NCBI GenBank assembly: GCA_026225945.1
Contig: JAMJFZ010001657.1
Location: 2,544,501 to 2,608,500, forward strand
Direction of reading: 5' to 3'
Origin: Cricetomys ansorgei
Taxonomy: Eukaryota > Chordata > Mammalia > Rodentia > Nesomyidae
DNA length: 64,000 bases
The position numbers were made by a program, and so were the translations under genes. The notes beneath the pieces are model-generated. The model saw nothing but the letters and a program-made list of their open reading frames with translations, was not told the DNA's origin and did not search any database. Of the stretch, positions 22,066 through 32,874 are shown one piece after another. Every line of letters begins with the position of its first letter. Position 1 is the first letter of the stretch.

Positions 22066-22250
22066 GGACTGGGAATATAATTCCATTGGTAGAATTCTTG
22101 TCTCGCATGCAAGAAGCCCTAATCCAGCACCACATAAATCCAATAATCCAGAACTTGGGCGGTAGAAGCAAGAGGATCAGAAATGTCTGTCATCCTTGGC
22201 TGCAAACACAGGTTTGAGGCCTGTCTGGAATAGGTCCTTGTTAAAATCCT
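22066..22250 (+). repeat. ID-B1 composite SINE
   Basis: GGACTGGGAATATAATTCC, CGCATGCAAGAAGCCC, then AAGAGGATCAGAAATGTC and GGTTTGAGGCCTGTCTGG. Confidence 0.65.
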
Positions 22251-22411
22251 AGTGTAATGGGATGTGTGAGCAATGGCCCAGAGGATTTAGAAGGCCAGGC
22301 TGGAAGTGCATGACCACTGGGCCCCTGCTTGGCTGTGGAACTTGAGCTCGGAGCTGTATGTAGGGAATGAGGGCTCTGGACCTTCTTTCTGCATTTTTGT
22401 CATTGTTGCTG

Positions 22412-22552
22412 TTGTTTTTAGGTTTTCTGAAACAGAGTTTCTCTGCTGTCCTAGAACTCACTCTGTAGACCAGGCTGGCCTCCGACTCAGAGATCTGCCT
22501 GCCTCTGCCTTCTGAGTGCTAAGTTTAAAGGTGCACCGCCACCACCCAGCTT
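22412..22552 (-). repeat. B1 SINE
   Basis: CTCTGTAGACCAGGCTGGCC, AGATCTGCCTGCCTCTGCC. Confidence 0.93.
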
Positions 22553-23240
22553 CTTTTTACATTTTTATGCCAAGGAACATGAAGTATGATGATGGACAAT
22601 CATTAAAAGGCAAAGAAGTCATATGAAAGTAGCAGCGACTTGTACCTGTGGAAGGGGGTGAGACAAGCTGCTTTGTCTTGATAGGGTGCAATTACTCCTT
22701 GCGTGTGTTGTAAAACTTCTGTCTTTTGAATAGTAGCCAGTGGTCTATTCTGTGAACTTGTGATTGCATACAAAATATGTATACTCCTCATTTTTTGGGA
22801 TGGAGGGGACAGGGAAAATTGAAAATAGGATAGTCACAAAAGACGAGGCATGACACCCCCATTAACATGCTTCTGCAAGTTTGTCACCAAGTGCTGTGCC
22901 TCCTAGCCAAGCCCACCTCCCGAAAACCACAGCTGCTTTGAAGAAAGCTTAATCCCAAGTGGTTTTCATATCCAGGAAGAAGAAAACAGCCAGTGCAGAC
23001 CCTTAGGGTGTCTTTGAGAAAAGCTACTTTATCTTCTTTCAGAAATGGTACCTAGAATACATCAAATGGCTTTCCATACACACTGGGAAGCAAGAGAGCT
23101 TCTCGGCTTAATGCAGAGATTTTTAACCTGGGGGAAGCAGAATTTTATCTTTCTGTGCGTTTTTCTAGGAAGAAGATTCATAGCTTTTATGTCAGAGGCT
23201 TTTTATGACTCTCAGATTTTTAAAATAGCTGCTGTCTTTA

Positions 23241-23289
23241 AAGAAAGAGGAGGAAGAGGAGGAGGAGAAAGAGAAGGAGGAGGAGGAGG
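23241..23289. repeat. (GGA)n tract
   Basis: About 49 bp of near-pure purine at the 5' edge of a B1-like element. Confidence 0.9.
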
Positions 23290-23405
23290 CTGCGACTGGG
23301 CATGGTGACAAATACCAGTAATCCCAGCACTGGGAAGACTGAGGAGGGAGGATCTTGAGCTTGAGGGCAGCCTGGACAACATAGCAAGACCCTTTCTCAA
23401 AACTA
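23290..23405 (+). repeat. B1-like SINE (old type)
   Basis: CTGGGCATGGTGACAAATACC, GTAATCCCAGCACTGGG, GGCAGCCTGGACAACATAGC. Confidence 0.8.
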
Positions 23406-23838
23406 AAAAAACCACAACAAGCAGTATACAATTTTTACCTGGGCAGATCTGGACTTGGTGGTGGTGCTTTGTATCTGTAGTTTGTCTGATCAACTGTGCC
23501 TGTATCTCTGGCTGCTAGTTAACAATGCTGCAATGAAACCATTTCCTGTGCCTCTTGTAACTTAGCTAAAAATGTATTGACTTAGATAATTAAACATTAG
23601 GAGCTGAGAAGAGCCCAAAGTGTTGCTCTGAGCTCCTTCATACCAGGGCTGTGGTGGCACAACACAGCGTGGGGAGGTGTTGACTAATGAACCTACCAGG
23701 GTATAAAACATTGGCTTCATCTTCAGCTGTAACTTAAACTCGAGTGAATATTACATGTCAAGTGAGGTCCTCAGAGATTTCAGATGTGGTGAATAGGAGA
23801 TCCCATCTCAGCTGAAGAGTAATGCATTAAATTTTTTT

Positions 23839-23978
23839 AGCTGGGTGGTGGTGCCACATGCCTTTAACCAGCACTTGGGAGGATTTCTGTGAGTTCGAGG
23901 CCAGCCTGGTCTACAGAGTGAGTTCCAAGACAGCCAGGACTACACAGGGAAGCCCTGTCTCAAAAAACAAAGCAAGAC
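23839..23978 (+). repeat. B1 SINE with internal deletion
   Basis: AGCTGGGTGGTGGTGCCAC and CGAGGCCAGCCTGGTCTAC. The GAGGCAGAGGCAGG segment is missing. Confidence 0.92.
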
Positions 23979-23999
23979 AAAACAATTATAAACGTGTTT

Positions 24000-24195
24000 T
24001 TAAGGATGGCTTCATTAGCCCAGGCTGTCCTCCCTATGAGGATGACTTTGAACTTCTGGCCACATGCCTCCATCTCCTGAGTGCTGGTATTGCAAGCATG
24101 TGACACCGTACCCAGTTTCTGTGATAGTGGGATTCAACCCAGGGCATCGTGCATGCTACAGAAGCACTCTACTGAGTTACAGCTCCAGCTCAGTT
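24000..24195 (-). repeat. ID-B1 composite SINE
   Basis: B1 part GAACTTCTGGCCACATGCC, then ID part GGGATTCAACCCAGGGC and TACTGAGTTACAGCTCC. Confidence 0.7.
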
Positions 24196-24335
24196 GATTT
24201 TTAATTTGTCCAATATGTAACACTGTGGGGTCATGTGTGGTCATGACTGTAGAGTCATCTTCAGAGAAGAGGGAGGGTAGAAAACTGAAAGCAGGTACTG
24301 AAACTGCTATCCATTATAAAATATTCCATCATGGC

Positions 24336-24350
24336 CCCCTAGAGGGCAGG
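24336..24350 (+). promoter_or_regulatory. CTCF-like motif in Fbxo16 intron 1
   Basis: CCCCTAGAGGGCAGG fits CCASYAGRKGGCRSY at 13 of 15 positions and is outside any SINE I can recognise. That matters because rodent B2 elements often carry CTCF motifs. It points right, whereas the motif at 20488 points left. Confidence 0.45.
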
Positions 24351-24509
24351 TTTCAGGAACTCTGTAAGTGACAAGCCTTAAGAAAGAAGGATGTTACTGT
24401 TACTCAGGTCACGTTCCCATCAGCTACCTTGTCAAGACATTTTTCTCTCTCATCTTTCAAGTATCATTTTGGAGGTACACATATATAGGATTTTAAAAAA
24501 CTGTACAAA

Positions 24510-24737
24510 GTGGGGCAGGAGAGATGGCTCAAAAGTTAGGGCGCTCGTTGGTTTCGTAGAGGACCCAGGTTCAACTCCCAGCACTCACATGGTGTTTTAT
24601 AACCATCCATAACTCCAGTTCCAGGGGATCCGATGCCCTCTTTTGCTCTCCACAGGCACCAAATATACGTGTGATGTACATTCACACATGCAGGCAAAAC
24701 ATTCACATACAAAAAAAAAAAAAAAGAAAGAAATTGC
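24510..24737 (+). repeat. B3 SINE
   Basis: GGGGCAGGAGAGATGGCTC, CCAGTTCCAGGGGATCCG, then A-runs. Confidence 0.92.
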
Positions 24738-25660
24738 AGAGCTAGTATTTAAGGAAAAAAAAAAAAACAACTGCACAGGTTTTAAAAAAAAAAGTTGCAA
24801 AACCAGAAACAGATTCTAGCTGACAGATGCAGAAGAGGAAAAGGGCGTGTAGCTTCTGGGGGATGGGCGAGTGGGACAGCACTGCAGTCTGCTCAGGGCA
24901 CTCATGTTACCCTCAGTGACCACCTCATGCAGAAAAGGATAAGCCACAATCAATCCATCTGTAACTTGATCCAACCACCATCTGTTGTCAAGGGAGGGAC
25001 CACTGATGGCCCCCAAATGAAGACAGAAACCAGCAAGTAGACACCTCTAAAATCAGCCATCCAACCAGCCAACTCCACACCAGTTTGGAGAAATAATTCC
25101 TCAAGGAAATTAAAGTAATTTAATTAAAAGTAGACAGACTGTATGCCAGATAACTAAAACCAGCAGATTGCTCCCCAGTAAACACATCTGTCTATTTCCA
25201 AAGCTGTGGCCTTGACCACTATGTCAGTCTTTCCCTTGAGCATGTATTAGGCTGGAACTCTTGTTACCTCTCTGCTAAAAGTAGAGGAGGAGAGTTAATT
25301 TCACATGGACAAAAAATTAGTTGTTTGTGTTAATAAATGTCCATTGTTGGTTTTTAACAAAGTTATTTATTAAATCATTGTTGGTATATTAAACAAGAGC
25401 CATGACAAATCTCAGGGATCCAATACCCAGGCGGCTTAGGCAGAGAGTTCCCTCCATGGCCTCCTCCCATGGTGCTCCTGCTGCTTCCTCCCTCTTGGGA
25501 GCTCTCCACCCCAGCCCTTTTTCATTCTAAACTCCCTGTCTCCACCCAGACCTTGAATATACAAATGAATGGAGCCTAACCTTCATCTGCCTTAACACCC
25601 TTCCCCCTTTTACAGCATGCAGGAATATTATCCATAACTATGAAATAGCCCACAACAGTT

Positions 25661-25788
25661 TGTTTTGAGACAGGGTGGCACTGTGTAGCCATGGCTGGCC
25701 TGGAACTCCTATGAAGACCAATATGGCCTTAAATTCAAAGAGATTAACTAACCCCTGCCTCCAAAATTCTGGGATTAAAGGCGTGTTT
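25661..25788 (-). repeat. B1 SINE
   Basis: TTGTTTTGAGACAGGGTGGC, GGCTGGCCTGGAACTCC, TCTGGGATTAAAGGCGTG. It is 336 bp left of the Fbxo16 start exon and opposite in orientation to the B1 on the other side. Confidence 0.92.
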
Positions 25789-25874
25789 TATGTTGCATTG
25801 TGACTCTAAATTTGAAGCTCTTCTCTTTCTAGACAGTAAGTTGTTCTGAGCTAAGAATGACTCTGAACTTCCCC

Positions 25875-26070
25875 CACGACTCCTGTTCCACCCACTAGGT
25901 ATATGATCTTGGGCAGGGTGTATAACTTCAGTGAGCCTCATTCTTTTCAGTGGTTGAAGGAGCTAAAACCCACAACCTCACCACCAGCTCCTTATAAACT
26001 TTTACTGAACATACATATAAAGTCTTTGACATAAACAAGGCTCTCTCTCAGTAAATATTCTCCCCACCAT
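25875..26070 (+). repeat. MIR
   Basis: CACCCACTAGGTATATGATC, TTGGGCAGGGTGTATAAC and TTCAGTGAGCCTCATTC, ending close to the exon acceptor. Confidence 0.7.
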
Positions 26071-26123
26071 ACCCTCTCCCAACATACAAAAAAATGGCAT
26101 TAATTTTCTTTTTGGTTTTTCAG

Positions 26124-26189
26124 AAGATTCAATGATTTGTTTCTTCTGATAGGTATAGTTTTTCTTATGGAAGCATACCAAGTCATTTC
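26124..26189 (+). promoter_or_regulatory. Fbxo16: Fbxo16 5' UTR segment with two upstream ORFs
   Basis: The acceptor TTTTTCAG ends at 26123. Two short uORFs follow: ATG at 26132 with stop at 26147-26149 (5 codons), and ATG at 26167 with stop TGA at 26191-26193 (8 codons, MEAYQVIS). The second stop overlaps the main start as ATGA. The first main ATG (26190) has a weak context. The next in-frame ATG (26193) has A at -3 and G at +4 and may be used more. Confidence 0.7.
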
Positions 26190-26288
26190 ATGATGGCATT
26201 TGCACCTCCAAAGAGCACAGATGGCCCCAAAATGCAGACAAAGATGAGCACCTGGACACCTCTAAACCATCAGCTTCTGAATGACCAG
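26190..26288 (+). CDS. Fbxo16: Fbxo16 coding exon 1 (start codon exon)
   Basis: It encodes residues 1-33, beginning MMAFAPPKSTDGPKMQTKM and ending NHQLLNDQ. The donor is CAG followed by GTGAGTGG at 26289. The exon itself begins at 26124 in the 5' UTR. Phase 0. The sequence matches the N-terminus of mammalian FBXO16. Confidence 0.93.
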
Positions 26289-28200
26289 GTGAGTGGTTGG
26301 AAGCATTTTATCACTTGGATCCATAAGGGAAAAAATAGTAAAATTCTGATAATCAAGATATGAACAGGTAGCTGAGCAGTGGTGGCGCACACCTTTAACC
26401 CCAGCACTCGGGAGGCAGAGGCAGGCGGATCTCTGTGAGTTTGAGACCAGCCTGGTCTACAGAGTGAGTTCTAAGACAGCCGGAGTTACACAGAGAAACC
26501 CTGTCTCAGAAAAGCAAGCTAACAAACAAACAAAACAAAACAAAACAAAAAGAACATGAACAGGAATTGTTCAGGATGGCACAATCTACGAGCAAAAGAC
26601 AAAACAAAAGGTTTATTTGAAAACAACAACTTTGTGTCTTTGCTATGTGGGCACAGCAAAAAACAGAGTTCTGTCCAAGGTGACAGCCATCGTTCTTTCC
26701 TGCGTTGCCTGCCCCAGGTGTCTTCTTTATCCCGTTATTGATTCTCCTTGGAGCCAACAGGATTTGAGGAGGGGAGGAAAGATGTCTAAGAGGGGTTCCC
26801 CCCCAAAAAAAACAATCCCCAAGTTTCTGGATAAGGTTGAGGTCACTTAGTGAATACATTTCGGCTAAGTACTCTTGGGTACTGAAGTTCTCTTAAGAAG
26901 TCTATTTCCCAGATGCATCTGGGGAGACACAAGTGAAATACAGAGAAAGGATTGCAGCAAGTGGCTGGGTTGTGAGAACGTCAGACTTCTGGAGTATTGT
27001 ACTCCAGCTTCTACGAGTTGCCGAACTCTATGATCAGTCTCTGAACATCAGGACCACACCTACTTGGCAATGAAGCACAATCAATTTCATTGTGTAAAAC
27101 TGACCTCACTATCGTCCCTCTCCACACCAGTCCTTCCTCCAGGTGAAAAGCTCTACTTTATACAATCGTGGGGCCAGAAAATCTCCCTTTTCCCTATCAG
27201 GTGTGGATTTGATCCTTCACCACATTTTACAGGCTACTAAGTGAGTCTATTGCTGGTGGAACAGAAGTCTATCTCACAGCGAGGACACAGGAACTTCTGT
27301 TCACAGCAGAGCTGTCAGGGTGAGCATTCTGCATCAAGCCTAAACACTGGCTCTCCTGGTCCACCTTGACCTGCTGGGTGATGCAGATCACCCAGGTAAA
27401 TGCTGAGCATGCCATGCAGCTGGAGATCAATGAGCACAGGGAATACACTGCTTCATAGTAAGCAGTCAACATAAACGCCTCCCTCTAGGCTGCCTTCCCA
27501 CAGTTTAACTTGGAAAACAGGTCCTAGTGAAGAGTGCTCAGGACTTTGAGTTCTCAGCATGCCCAGACTCTTAGGATTGAGAAGCCCATGCTGGAATATC
27601 TCTATCTACGAGCCCTTGCCTCCAAGTCCCATTTGTTCTCTGGATCTGTGAATCTTCTCTCTAGATCTGGTTTAACCAAGCTCCATGTTCTCAGTTCACT
27701 TCCTCACCACCACCCCTTGCCAGGCACAGTACAGTAACTCCCTGGCTGTTGTCACTGCCTCTAACCCCACTTATTTATCCTCTATTAAGGCTCCAGAAAG
27801 ATCCTTCTGAAATGCCAATCCTATTAGGTAAGACTGCAAATGGGACTACTCCAAAAGGCAAATTCCACCCTCCCACATACATATTCCTGAGGTCCTTGCA
27901 GGCCCAAAGCCCCAGCCAACCTATCAGCTCCCACCCTGTTCCTGCTCCCTGGCTTCTGAAGCCAGCCGGGTGAAGTCCACACACAGTGCAGCAGCTCCTG
28001 CCCTCACCCCCGCAGTCAGCTTCCGTGTCTCCTCAGTGGCACCTCCTCCGCTTCCTGCCTCCTCTTTGCTCCCATTGTTGTTTCTGGCTTTTCCATTCAA
28101 CTTCAGCCCATCAAGACAGACATGTTCCCCCACTCTCTCTGAATACACAGGTTCAGGTGTGGCTTCTAGAATACAAGCCCAGTCCTCTTCCAGTTCTTTC

Positions 28201-28241
<41 letters not shown>

Positions 28242-31200
28242 TGTACACGTACGTGCATATATGAAACCATAAGTGTACACGTGCATACCTGTGTGTGGAG
28301 GCCAAAAGACTTCTTTTATTATCAGCTTTTATTCTTCAGGTGTCATTTACCTTGTTTTTTGAGACGGTGTCTCCCATTGGCTTGGGTAGGCGATGCAGGG
28401 ACCCACTGGTCTCTTCTGACTCTTCAGCACTGGGATTTTAAACATACCATAAGTCTTGGGTGTTTCTTTCTTTTTTCTTTCTCTTTCTTTTTTCTTTTCC
28501 TTCTTCCTTCCTTTCTTTTTTTTAGTGTGAGTTCTAAGGGATACAATTGAGGTCCTTGTATTTGCAAGGCAAGTATTTTACTGACTGGGCCCTTTCTTAG
28601 TCATTTATTGACTTTTATCTTTGGGCCTTTCCAGCTCCTTCCTTGGCTGGAGTTGGTCCATTGTTTCTGTTAACCTAACAAAGTATTGTTGATCCCTATT
28701 GGCAAAGCCTGTAGTCAAACCTGGCTCCTCTTAGAAGTAGAAACTTTCTCCTACTCTGACGTGAAACAGGAGTAAATGCGGTGGGGGTGGGGCACGTGAG
28801 AGATTGGAATCCTGAGAAATGAAGCGGGGAGAAGCTGTCAAGGAAGGAGATTCAGTAATGACACAAGAAGGGAGAGAGATGGAAGGAAGGAGGACTCAGG
28901 GACGAAAGGACAGGCAGAGGCAGATGGAGCCTGGCCTCGGACTGCCAGATGAACGTATGGAAATCTTTTTCTTTCAGCACAACAATTATTTATTGAGCAC
29001 CTGTTGTGATGTTCATAGCTCTCCAACAGTTTATATAACAGCTTATCCCTCCAACTTCAGTGTCGATTTTGGAAATCTGTTTTCTCATTGAATTGTGAAG
29101 GTTTTGCACATGTGTGAAAAAGTGACTTGAGTTGAAATACAAAGTTGAATGTCTTGATTTTTCAGAAAATTTCCTAGAAAGGTCTTGATCAATTTGTCCA
29201 CCATGAAGAAAAAAAGTATTTGAGCTAGGAATGGTGGCACATGCCTTTAATCCCAGTTCTCAGAGGGAGAGATAGGAGGATGTCTGTGAGTTCAAAGCCA
29301 ACCTGGTCTACATAGTGAGTTCCAGGCCAGCCAGAGCTGCATAGCAAGTCTGTCCCCATTTTTTGTTTAAATTGGTGGGTAGAGAGATTGCTCCACAGTT
29401 AAGAGCACAATATTGCTCTTTTTTTGTTTGCTTTTGTTTTTGTTTTTGTTTTTCAAGACAGTGTTTCTGTGTTGTAACTCTGGCTGTCCTGGAACTCTGT
29501 AGACCAGGCTGACCTTGAACTCACTGAGATCCGCCTGCCTCTGCCTCCCAAGTGCTGGGATTAAAGGCATATGCCACCACTGCCCAGTTCATTTGGATCT
29601 TCTGAAATGGGAAGATCCACCTTTACTCTGGGCTACACCTTCTGGTGCCAGCCAGAGTAACAGAGGACACCGAAGAAGGAAGTGTGTTCTCTTTCCCTGC
29701 TTGCTCTCACTGGCAAGTCCATTCCTTCACTGGCATTAGAGCAACTTCTTCAAGATTCTGGCATCTAGTGAAGACTAGCTGAGACATCCGGCCTCATGGA
29801 CTGAACAACTACTGAATTTTTGGACCTTCCATTGGTAGACAGCCATTTTGAACTAGGTGAACCACAGTATGTAAACCATTCTAATAAATCCTGAATATAT
29901 ATTATGTAAGTTCTGTTGCTGTAGAGAACCCTGACTAATATAGAAGGGAAGGGTGTAGGTTTGGGGCCAAGGACAAAGGTGAGCTGCAATGCAATCTCCA
30001 TGATGTCTCCACTGGCCCTATAGGACACCAGCTGTTGTGAACCCTCTGAGTCATCTCACAACTCAGCAAGGAGGCCTGCCCTTCATAGATACTGGCCTTC
30101 AGTAACCAGCTGCTCTCTCCTCCAAGGTCATGACCTTGGCCAAGGCAGCTCCTTTGAGCTGGCTGCCAACCAGCTGCCTCCCAATGGATACTAACTAAAT
30201 AAGTCAGTTCTAGAAAAGATCGACACAACATAGCAAACACGGCATAGTCTTATCTCTGTTCTTTAATGGCTTTTGCCACATTCAATGATAATGTCTAGAG
30301 AAAATACTCATCATTCAGATCTCCCATATTCAAAAATATCACTCAGCTAGCTTCTTGTTTCAAATGAATTCTTAAAAACACGTATTTGCCATTTGTGAAT
30401 TCCTTTTTAAAAAATATTTATTTTATTGTTAGTGTATGTTTGTGTGCATGTGAAAGAGAGAGAAATTGAGAGAAGGTGAGAGAGAGAAAGAGAGAGCACA
30501 GGTGCCCATGAAGGCCAAAAGAAGAGCTGGAATTACAGACAGTTGTGTCCCACTCTACTTAGGTGATGGGAAGTGAACCCCAGGTCCCCTGCAAGAGCAG
30601 CACACGATCTTAACCAATGTGCTATCTCTCTAGCACCCATCCCCCTTCTCTTGGGACAGGGTATCATGTAGGCCCAACTGGCCTTGAACTCACTGTGTAG
30701 CCACACATAACCTTGCTCTTCTAATGCTCCCGAATCCTCCCTAGTTCAAGAGTTATAAGCATGTGGCTCTAAGCCCCATTTATGAGGAGCTGGAGGTTGA
30801 ACCCAGAGCAACATGCATGCTAAGTAAGCAGTGTGCCACCTGAACTACATCTCCTTTTGTCCTCCCTTTTGTTTTTCAATCTTTGTCTTTCCTCTGTGCT
30901 GTAGTAGAATGTGAAATACGTAATAATGGACTCCGCCTAAAATAAGAGACTTGGGGTTTAACTTCACAGCAGGTTTTCAGCAGAGAAACGGAAATCAAAT
31001 TTAGGTAACTTTTAAAAAAAAAAAAGCATCATCAAGGTAGGCAAATGCAGCAGATTACAGAGTAATTTCGGCACTGGGGATCCCTCGGGGGGAGTGTTGT
31101 AATTGTGCCTACATTGCCAGCCAGCATTGTAATTAGGAGGATCGCGTTCTTCCGCATGCGGAGTTAACATGGACAGGGATGGGTAGGATAACTGTCTTGA

Positions 31201-32843
31201 CGATAGCCATCATTTCACTCGTGTATATACATCCCAAAACATCATGTTGCACACCTCAAATATATATAATTTAAAACCACGTAAAGGGCTCATCCCCATT
31301 TCTTTGGCTCATGATTCGAACATGCACCACAGCGCCTGTAAAAGGGGGCGTTCTGAGAGAGAGCCCCTTGTCGCCGTCCATCAATCGTAATTTGGGATTT
31401 CCGAAACAGCTCCCTCCCCCACTGTAATGATGTCACACGGGGAAATATGTAATTGCAGTGTCAACAGACGAAAATAACAACCAAGGGATTTTGACTTAAC
31501 AGCAGGCTGTGGGTAAACTGTGATATAAACAGACTGCAGCCGTCTGCGAGAGAAGAGCCATTTTAATATTGCCATTTCAAAGAGATATTCTGTGTTCCAG
31601 CTTCTTAAAAATGAAGACCCTGATTGCACGTCTTTGGAATGAAAATTCACTCTAATTCAGGGAATGTAAGCATACAAATCCAACTAAGGACTGACAACAA
31701 AATGATTTGCCCCAAATTATATACATACATTTATTTTGTCAAATGCAGACTCAACCAGATTGGAGTCCTCTTGACTTCGAGTCAGGATGTGTCGAGCAGA
31801 AAAGACTGTCATATCTGCTCATTATATGCCTCTGTTTCTGTCTCTGTTGGTCAGTTTCCCCCGGGCGGAGATCCTGTCTGTGAGTGCTGGGGCTTGTTTG
31901 GAGTCTTAATAGATGTTGTTTTTTTTCCTTTTCTTTTCAGTGCTTGGACGCAAACCCAGTACCTCACACTTGCTTATCGAATACACAGTCACTGAGCTGT
32001 ATCCCCAATCTTCCCTTTTGCTTTTTAAGACATGGTCTCACAAACTTGCCTAAGCGGACCTGAACTCCCTCTGGAGCCTAGGCTGGTCTTGAACTTGTGA
32101 TCCTCTTGCCTCAGCTCCTGAGTAGCTGGAAGACAGGCCTGTACCACCGGGTCTGGCTTAGACATTGTGTTTGCTTTAACCTCCAGCGTGACAGAGCCCA
32201 CTTCCTTTCCTTTCATTCCTTTCCTGATACCTTTACGTGGACTATCTTCTCCCTTCAAGTCACGGTTGCTGGTATTCACTTATAATCCCAGCACTCAGGA
32301 AGCTGAGGCAGGAAAAACACCAGTTCCAGGCCATCCGGGCTACATAATGAGTTCCAGGCAGTCAGGATGGAGACAACCATGGTTATAGTGAAAAACCAAG
32401 GGCAGGGTTACTTGAATAGATAATTCAGTCCCAGGGTCCCTCTCTTCATTCCTTTCCTTTTCATTCTTTTTTCCCTTCCTTCCTTTCTTCCTTTCTTCTT
32501 CCTTCCTTCCTTCCTTCCTTGTTTTTGTTTTTTTTTCAAGACAGGGTTTCTCTGTCATAACTGGCTGTCCTGCAACTCACTCTGTAGACTAGGCTGGCCT
32601 TGAACTCATAGAGATCTTCCTGCCTCTGCCTCCCAAGTTCTGGGATTAAAGGCATGCGCCACCACTACCCGGCATCCTTTCCTTTTCTTTCTTTATTGTT
32701 GTGTTTTGTTTTGTTACAGGGTCTCATGTAAACCAGGCTAGCCTTAAACTTACTATGTAGTAGAGGATAAACTTGCACTCTTCCTGCCTCTGCTTTCTGA
32801 GTACTGGGAGTGCAAGTATGTGCCGCCATGTTTGGCCGGGTTT

Positions 32844-32874
<31 letters not shown>

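Larger units (their letters stand above)
21078..26123 (+). other. Fbxo16: Fbxo16 intron 1 (5' UTR intron)
   Basis: From the GTGAGA donor to the TTTTTCAG acceptor before the start-codon exon. It contains the B1, ID-B1, B3, L2 and MIR copies listed separately and a plus-strand CTCF-like motif at 24336. The stretches 21100-21580, 22560-23240, 23410-23835, 24200-24505, 24740-25655 and 25800-25870 have no recognised feature. Confidence 0.65.
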
